Below the pieces are notes generated by a model that searched no databases, had not been told where the DNA came from, and saw only the letters and a program-made list of their open reading frames with translations. 18,152 bases of DNA from DATESG01 sp035270925 (GTDB lineage Bacteria > Bacillota_I > Bacilli_A > RFN20 > CAG-826), in NCBI GenBank assembly GCA_035270925.1, contig DATESG010000025.1, forward strand, positions 1-18,152. The letters run 5' to 3'. Position 1 is the stretch's first letter; every line of letters starts with the position of its first letter. Positions 14,473-18,152 of the stretch are shown here, piece after piece. The translations under genes were made by a program, and so were the position numbers.

Positions 14473-16950
14473 ATGGCTAAAATACTAATTGTTGGGGGAG
14501 TAGCCGGAGGGGCAACAGTCGCGACGAGACTACGTCGTCTTAATGAAAAAGATGACATCATCATGTTTGAACGCGATGAATTTGTTTCATTCGCAAACTG
14601 TGGACTACCTTACTACTTGGGCGGAATCATTCAATCACGTGATCGCCTTATTGTTGAAACCATCCAAGGGCTTAAAGATAAATTTAATATTGATATCCGT
14701 AACTTTTCTGAGGTCATACAAATCGACCGTGCGCACAAAACAATTAAAGTTAAACGGGTTAAAACTGGTGAGGTGTATGAAGAAAGCTACGATAAGCTAA
14801 TTCTCTCTCCTGGTGCAAAACCCATTAGAATTCCAACTCCTGGTCTTGATCAAGCTAACAATGTGTTTTCACTGAGAAACATTCCTGATACTGATAAAAT
14901 CAAAGCCTTTTTTGATAAAGAAAATCCTAAAACTGCCGTCATCATTGGCGGAGGCTTTATCGGCGTAGAAATGGCCGAAAATTTTATTGAACAAAAATTA
15001 AGTGTTACAATCGTTGACTTAGCCGACCAAATCCTTGCTCCATTAGATTTTGAAATCGCTAAATTGGCCCAAAATGAGATGGAGAACAATGGTGTTCACT
15101 TTGAACTAGGGACGGTTGTTAGCGAATTCAGAAGTGAAGGCAAGGAACTTATCCTCAAAAATGGTAAGGTTCTTGCCGCTGATATTATCATTCTTGCAAT
15201 CGGCGTTAAACCTGAAAATGACTTAGCTATTCAAGCCGGCTTAAAGGTTGGCCCACGTGGTCACATTATTACCACTAAAACTTTACAAGCAATTGACGAA
15301 AAAACCGGTGAAGTAACTAATGATATTTATGCAATTGGTGATGCGATAGAAGTTTACGACTTTGTTGATGATTCTAAAACGGCAATTGCCCTGGCCTGGC
15401 CTGCTAATCGTCAAGGAAGACTTGTCGCTGATCACATTAATGGTCTTAAAATATCTTATAAAGGTTCGCTTGGTTCTTCAGTTGTTAAAATATTTGACTA
15501 TATTGCGGCCTCAACTGGTAACAATGAAAAAACTTTGATGCGAAAAAAAGTTGCTTATGATGTTTCCTATGTGACTAGAGGTAACCATGCTGGTTATTAT
15601 CCAGGAGCTGAAGAAATCGTCATTAAAATAATTTTTGATAGCAAAGATGGTAAGATTTTTGGCGCTCAAGCGTTTGGTCACGAAGGGACAGAAAAACGAA
15701 TTGATGTTATTGCGACCGCGATTAAAGGTGGTTTAACAATCGATGACCTCCCTGACTTAGAATTATGCTACGCCCCGCCATTTTCAAGTGCCAAAGACCC
15801 CGTAAATATTGCGGGTTATGCTGCTGGTAATGTCAAAGCGGGAATTTATAAAAATGTTCGCCACTTCGAAATAGATGAAATTATCAAAAATGGTGGCTTT
15901 GTGGTTGATTCAAGAACCGATCTGGAGTACGGCATTCATCACATCGAGGGGGCAATAAACATTCCTCAAATTGAAATGAGAAATCGACTAGGTGAGTTTC
16001 CAGAAGATAAAAATACACCAATATATTTATACTGCAATATCGGTCACACGGGCTATCTTGCCGTTCAAATCTTAAAAGGTAACGGCTATACAAACATTTA
16101 TAACCTTGCTGGTGGTCTTAGAATATATAGCGCAGTCTATCAATTCGATAAAAACGAACAACTTCCTGAATTTAATAATCCAGAAGAAAGAAAGGCGACG
16201 ACAATGAATCCTGAAATTAAAAAACTTAAAATCGATGCTTGTGGTCTTCAATGCCCAGGTCCAATTATGGAAACATTTAAAGCAATGGAAAAAATGAATG
16301 CGGGTGACTTACTTGAAGTAGAAGCAACCGACAGTGGCTTCCAACGTGATGTCGATAAATGGTCAAAGAGTACAGGCAACGTGCTTGTTAGTATGGAAAA
16401 AGACGGTAAAATCTATCGCGCGACCTTACAAAAAGGTGCCGCGCCTGTTGAAAATGCCGGAGGTCAATCCGCCGGTGGTAACGCTAATACGACAATCGTG
16501 CTCTTTAGTGGTGATTTAGATAAAGCACTAGCTTCGCTAATCATCGCGCAAGGCGCAAGGGCGATGGGTAAGAGTGTTACAATCTTTGCAACTTTCTGGG
16601 GTCTTAATCTATTAAGAAAACCTAATAAGGTCAAAGTCAAAAAGCCCTTTGTTGAAAAGATGTTTGGCTGGATGATGCCACGTGGTCCCAAGAAGATGAA
16701 AATTTCAAAAATGAACTTTGGTGGCGCCGGAACGCTGATGATTAAAGGGGTGATGAAGAAAAAGAACGTTCGTAAGCTTGAAGTTCAACTTCAAGACGCT
16801 CTTGATGCTGGAGTTAACTTTATTGCTTGTACAATGTCAATGGACATCATGGGCATCCAAAAAGCTGAATTAATTGATGGCATCGATTATGCAGGTGTTG
16901 CTAGTTATCTTGCGGATAGCGAAAAAGCCGGCATTACCTTATTTATCTAA
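14473..16950 (+). CDS. CoA-disulfide reductase / NADH:persulfide oxidoreductase fused to rhodanese, TusA and DsrE-like domains
   Basis: A flavoenzyme of 825 residues joined to three sulfur-carrier domains. In order they are: an FAD/NAD(P)-binding reductase (about 1-330) with VGGVAGGA at the N-terminus, catalytic C43 in SFANCGLPYY and the second nucleotide motif GGGFIG from residue 159; a dimerisation domain (about 330-440); a rhodanese domain (about 455-550) with persulfide-carrying C521 in YCNIGHTG; a TusA domain (about 583-650) with C594 in LQCPGP; and a DsrE/F-like domain (about 667-825) with C786 in ACTMSMD. The enzyme should reduce CoA disulfide or CoA/protein persulfides with NAD(P)H and pass sulfur between its domains in the cytoplasm. 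The start has a strong AAGGAGG site. A possible internal start at 16204 (AAAGG eight bases upstream) could give a separate TusA-DsrE protein. Confidence 0.92.
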   Translation: MAKILIVGGVAGGATVATRLRRLNEKDDIIMFERDEFVSFANCGLPYYLGGIIQSRDRLIVETIQGLKDKFNIDIRNFSEVIQIDRAHKTIKVKRVKTGEVYEESYDKLILSPGAKPIRIPTPGLDQANNVFSLRNIPDTDKIKAFFDKENPKTAVIIGGGFIGVEMAENFIEQKLSVTIVDLADQILAPLDFEIAKLAQNEMENNGVHFELGTVVSEFRSEGKELILKNGKVLAADIIILAIGVKPENDLAIQAGLKVGPRGHIITTKTLQAIDEKTGEVTNDIYAIGDAIEVYDFVDDSKTAIALAWPANRQGRLVADHINGLKISYKGSLGSSVVKIFDYIAASTGNNEKTLMRKKVAYDVSYVTRGNHAGYYPGAEEIVIKIIFDSKDGKIFGAQAFGHEGTEKRIDVIATAIKGGLTIDDLPDLELCYAPPFSSAKDPVNIAGYAAGNVKAGIYKNVRHFEIDEIIKNGGFVVDSRTDLEYGIHHIEGAINIPQIEMRNRLGEFPEDKNTPIYLYCNIGHTGYLAVQILKGNGYTNIYNLAGGLRIYSAVYQFDKNEQLPEFNNPEERKATTMNPEIKKLKIDACGLQCPGPIMETFKAMEKMNAGDLLEVEATDSGFQRDVDKWSKSTGNVLVSMEKDGKIYRATLQKGAAPVENAGGQSAGGNANTTIVLFSGDLDKALASLIIAQGARAMGKSVTIFATFWGLNLLRKPNKVKVKKPFVEKMFGWMMPRGPKKMKISKMNFGGAGTLMIKGVMKKKNVRKLEVQLQDALDAGVNFIACTMSMDIMGIQKAELIDGIDYAGVASYLADSEKAGITLFI

Positions 16951-16964
16951 AAAAATTCCAAAAG

Positions 16965-17002
16965 AAAACCGGAGACATATCAACTGCTCCGGTTTTTATT
17001 TT
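16965..17002. terminator. Bidirectional intrinsic terminator between convergent genes
   Basis: A 10-bp perfect stem AAAACCGGAG / CTCCGGTTTT (16965-16974 and 16987-16996) with a 12-base loop is followed by TTTTATTTT-like sequence rightward. Leftward it is followed by a T-rich stretch from the A run at 16950-16963. It can end both the rightward reductase gene and the leftward phosphofructokinase gene. Confidence 0.88.
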
Positions 17003-17013
17003 GCGTATAACGT

Positions 17014-18152
17014 CTATTTAACTAGGACTTTTTTTAAAGTTGTGTAGGCGGTCGTTCCGTTTTCAAACTTAAATTTTACAGTGTCTTTAACGAGTGGAAG
17101 GATATATTCACGAATGAGTTTTCCTTCACCATGAATGTCTTTTAATAACTCCTCACTGAGTTTATGTTCAACGTTTGCAATATTATGTAAACGTTTTAGT
17201 TTGAGGCTGGTTTTATAAACTGGGCCAGGTTTACGATCAATGATGACCATGTAACCAGATTTGCCACTAACAATTGATTTGACAGCCTTTTCGCTGACTT
17301 TAATTGCTTCTTTTTGATCAACAGCGGTAATGGCTAGTGTCCCGGCTCTTTGTAAAAGACTAAATTCAATCGGCCGTGTTGAGTAGCCTAAACGGTCGCT
17401 GACAATATTAGCTAGTCTTGAACTAACGCCACCTAATTGCATATGTCCGAATGAATCTAATTTGACATTGTCTTTTGGTAGTTGGGTTTCTATTCCTTCA
17501 CTAACAACAAATAATGCCCGTTTCTTCGTTTCATAAACTTCTTTAGCTTTTTCAAGGAAGAAATCTAAATCAAATTTTTCTTCAGGTAGAAAAATATAAT
17601 CAGGCCGTAAATTTTTATCGGCAATTGCAGCAGCAGCGGCAGTTAGCCAGCCTGCGTGACGACCCATAATTTCAACGATCACGAATTTTGATTTTGGATA
17701 AACTGCATTGTCTAAAGCAATATCTTGGACTGATTGCATCACATATTTAGCGGCACTTGGAAAACCAAGGCAGTGATCGGTGAAGGCTAAGTCGTTATCA
17801 ATCGTTTTAGGAATGCCCATAACTTTACAGTCATAGCCGACTTTGGTAAAGAAGGTTGAAAGTTTGTAGCAAGTATCCATTGAGTCATTGCCACCATTAA
17901 CTAGCATGTAGCCAATATTGTGTTTTTTCACGGTTGCAAGAATTCTTTGGTAATCATCATGGTTAATATCACCTGATAATTTATATCTTGTTGTGCCTAG
18001 AGCGGCAGCAGGAGTTTGAATTAAAAGTTCGATTTGAGCTTCGTCCTCTTGTCTAAGGTCGATTAAACGGTCGTTCAATAAACCCTCGACCCCGTTGAGA
18101 CTACCGTATATTCCGTCGATTTCTTCTTGCTTTTTAGCTTGCTTAATAACTC
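17014..18152 (-). CDS. PPi-dependent 6-phosphofructokinase, 5'-partial
   Basis: This glycolytic enzyme phosphorylates fructose 6-phosphate, here probably with pyrophosphate in place of ATP, reversibly. The frame is open to the right edge, so the start codon and about 30-40 N-terminal residues are missing. The TTG at 18078 is internal, because the codons before it still encode family sequence (IYGSLNGVEGLL). In the 378-residue fragment GGNDSMDT begins near residue 86 and PKTIDNDL follows. ATP enzymes normally have GGDG and PGTIDND, so the aspartate after GGN and the lysine before TIDND are the PPi-type signs. IMGRHAGWLTAAAA is also typical of PPi-linked members. Cofactor use is inferred from these residues. 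The stop is TAG, followed by the shared terminator. Confidence 0.9.
   Translation of the reverse strand, partial: VIKQAKKQEEIDGIYGSLNGVEGLLNDRLIDLRQEDEAQIELLIQTPAAALGTTRYKLSGDINHDDYQRILATVKKHNIGYMLVNGGNDSMDTCYKLSTFFTKVGYDCKVMGIPKTIDNDLAFTDHCLGFPSAAKYVMQSVQDIALDNAVYPKSKFVIVEIMGRHAGWLTAAAAAIADKNLRPDYIFLPEEKFDLDFFLEKAKEVYETKKRALFVVSEGIETQLPKDNVKLDSFGHMQLGGVSSRLANIVSDRLGYSTRPIEFSLLQRAGTLAITAVDQKEAIKVSEKAVKSIVSGKSGYMVIIDRKPGPVYKTSLKLKRLHNIANVEHKLSEELLKDIHGEGKLIREYILPLVKDTVKFKFENGTTAYTTLKKVLVK

Noticed and set aside
14543..16691. Several open frames of 60-85 codons on both strands within the reductase gene
   Set aside because: All lie inside a well-supported 825-codon gene, lack ribosome sites and resemble no family.
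1..18152. tRNA, rRNA, CRISPR arrays, phage genes
   Set aside because: No cloverleaf with conserved T-arm, no rRNA segments, no regularly spaced repeats and no phage genes were seen on reading both strands.

Overview
The window looks like a low-G+C chromosomal segment from a Bacillota/Mollicutes-related bacterium that uses the standard code, in the manner of Acholeplasma or Izemoplasma-like lineages. This placement is an inference. It rests on AT-rich codon use, a pyrophosphate-type phosphofructokinase, a single-membrane style lipoprotein and polysaccharide gene set, Shine-Dalgarno sites of the Bacillota kind, and TGA used as a rare stop (2 of 16 genes) with no in-frame TGA inside any gene.

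Layout. Positions 1-944 hold the 3' part of an IS30-family insertion sequence, cut by the left edge. Next come three leftward units: a Sel1-repeat protein with a two-helix membrane protein (2757-1184), a thiamine transporter ThiT under a TPP riboswitch and attenuator (3896-2804), and uracil-DNA glycosylase (4585-3917). From 4643 to 9336 four rightward genes encode two GT4-type glycosyltransferases, a Wzx-type flippase and a TupA-like ATP-grasp ligase. A leftward unit converges on them (14324-9333): an alpha/beta hydrolase, a TcdA-like tRNA t6A dehydratase, a GT-D-like protein, a Wzy/ligase-type membrane protein and an unknown lipoprotein. Every junction in this unit overlaps or lies within 2 bp. 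The right end has a rightward four-domain CoA-disulfide reductase/persulfide enzyme (14473-16950), a bidirectional terminator, and a leftward PPi-phosphofructokinase cut by the right edge.

How the genes fit together. Genes 4643-12683 form a surface-polysaccharide locus read from both sides toward a common centre at 9333-9336. They cover sugar transfer, ligation of an amino acid or similar group, export and polymerisation. No priming sugar-phosphate transferase and no nucleotide-sugar synthesis genes are present in the window. The flanking genes are housekeeping (DNA repair, tRNA modification, thiamine uptake, sulfur redox, glycolysis).

The most interesting regulatory pattern is a repeated start architecture. 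In at least five promoter-proximal genes a -10 box, often extended (TGn), ends 6-7 nt before the ATG, with no room for a ribosome-binding site. Downstream genes in the same units mostly carry Shine-Dalgarno sites. This suggests frequent leaderless mRNAs. Two intrinsic terminators for leftward transcription are embedded in the 3' coding ends of opposing genes.
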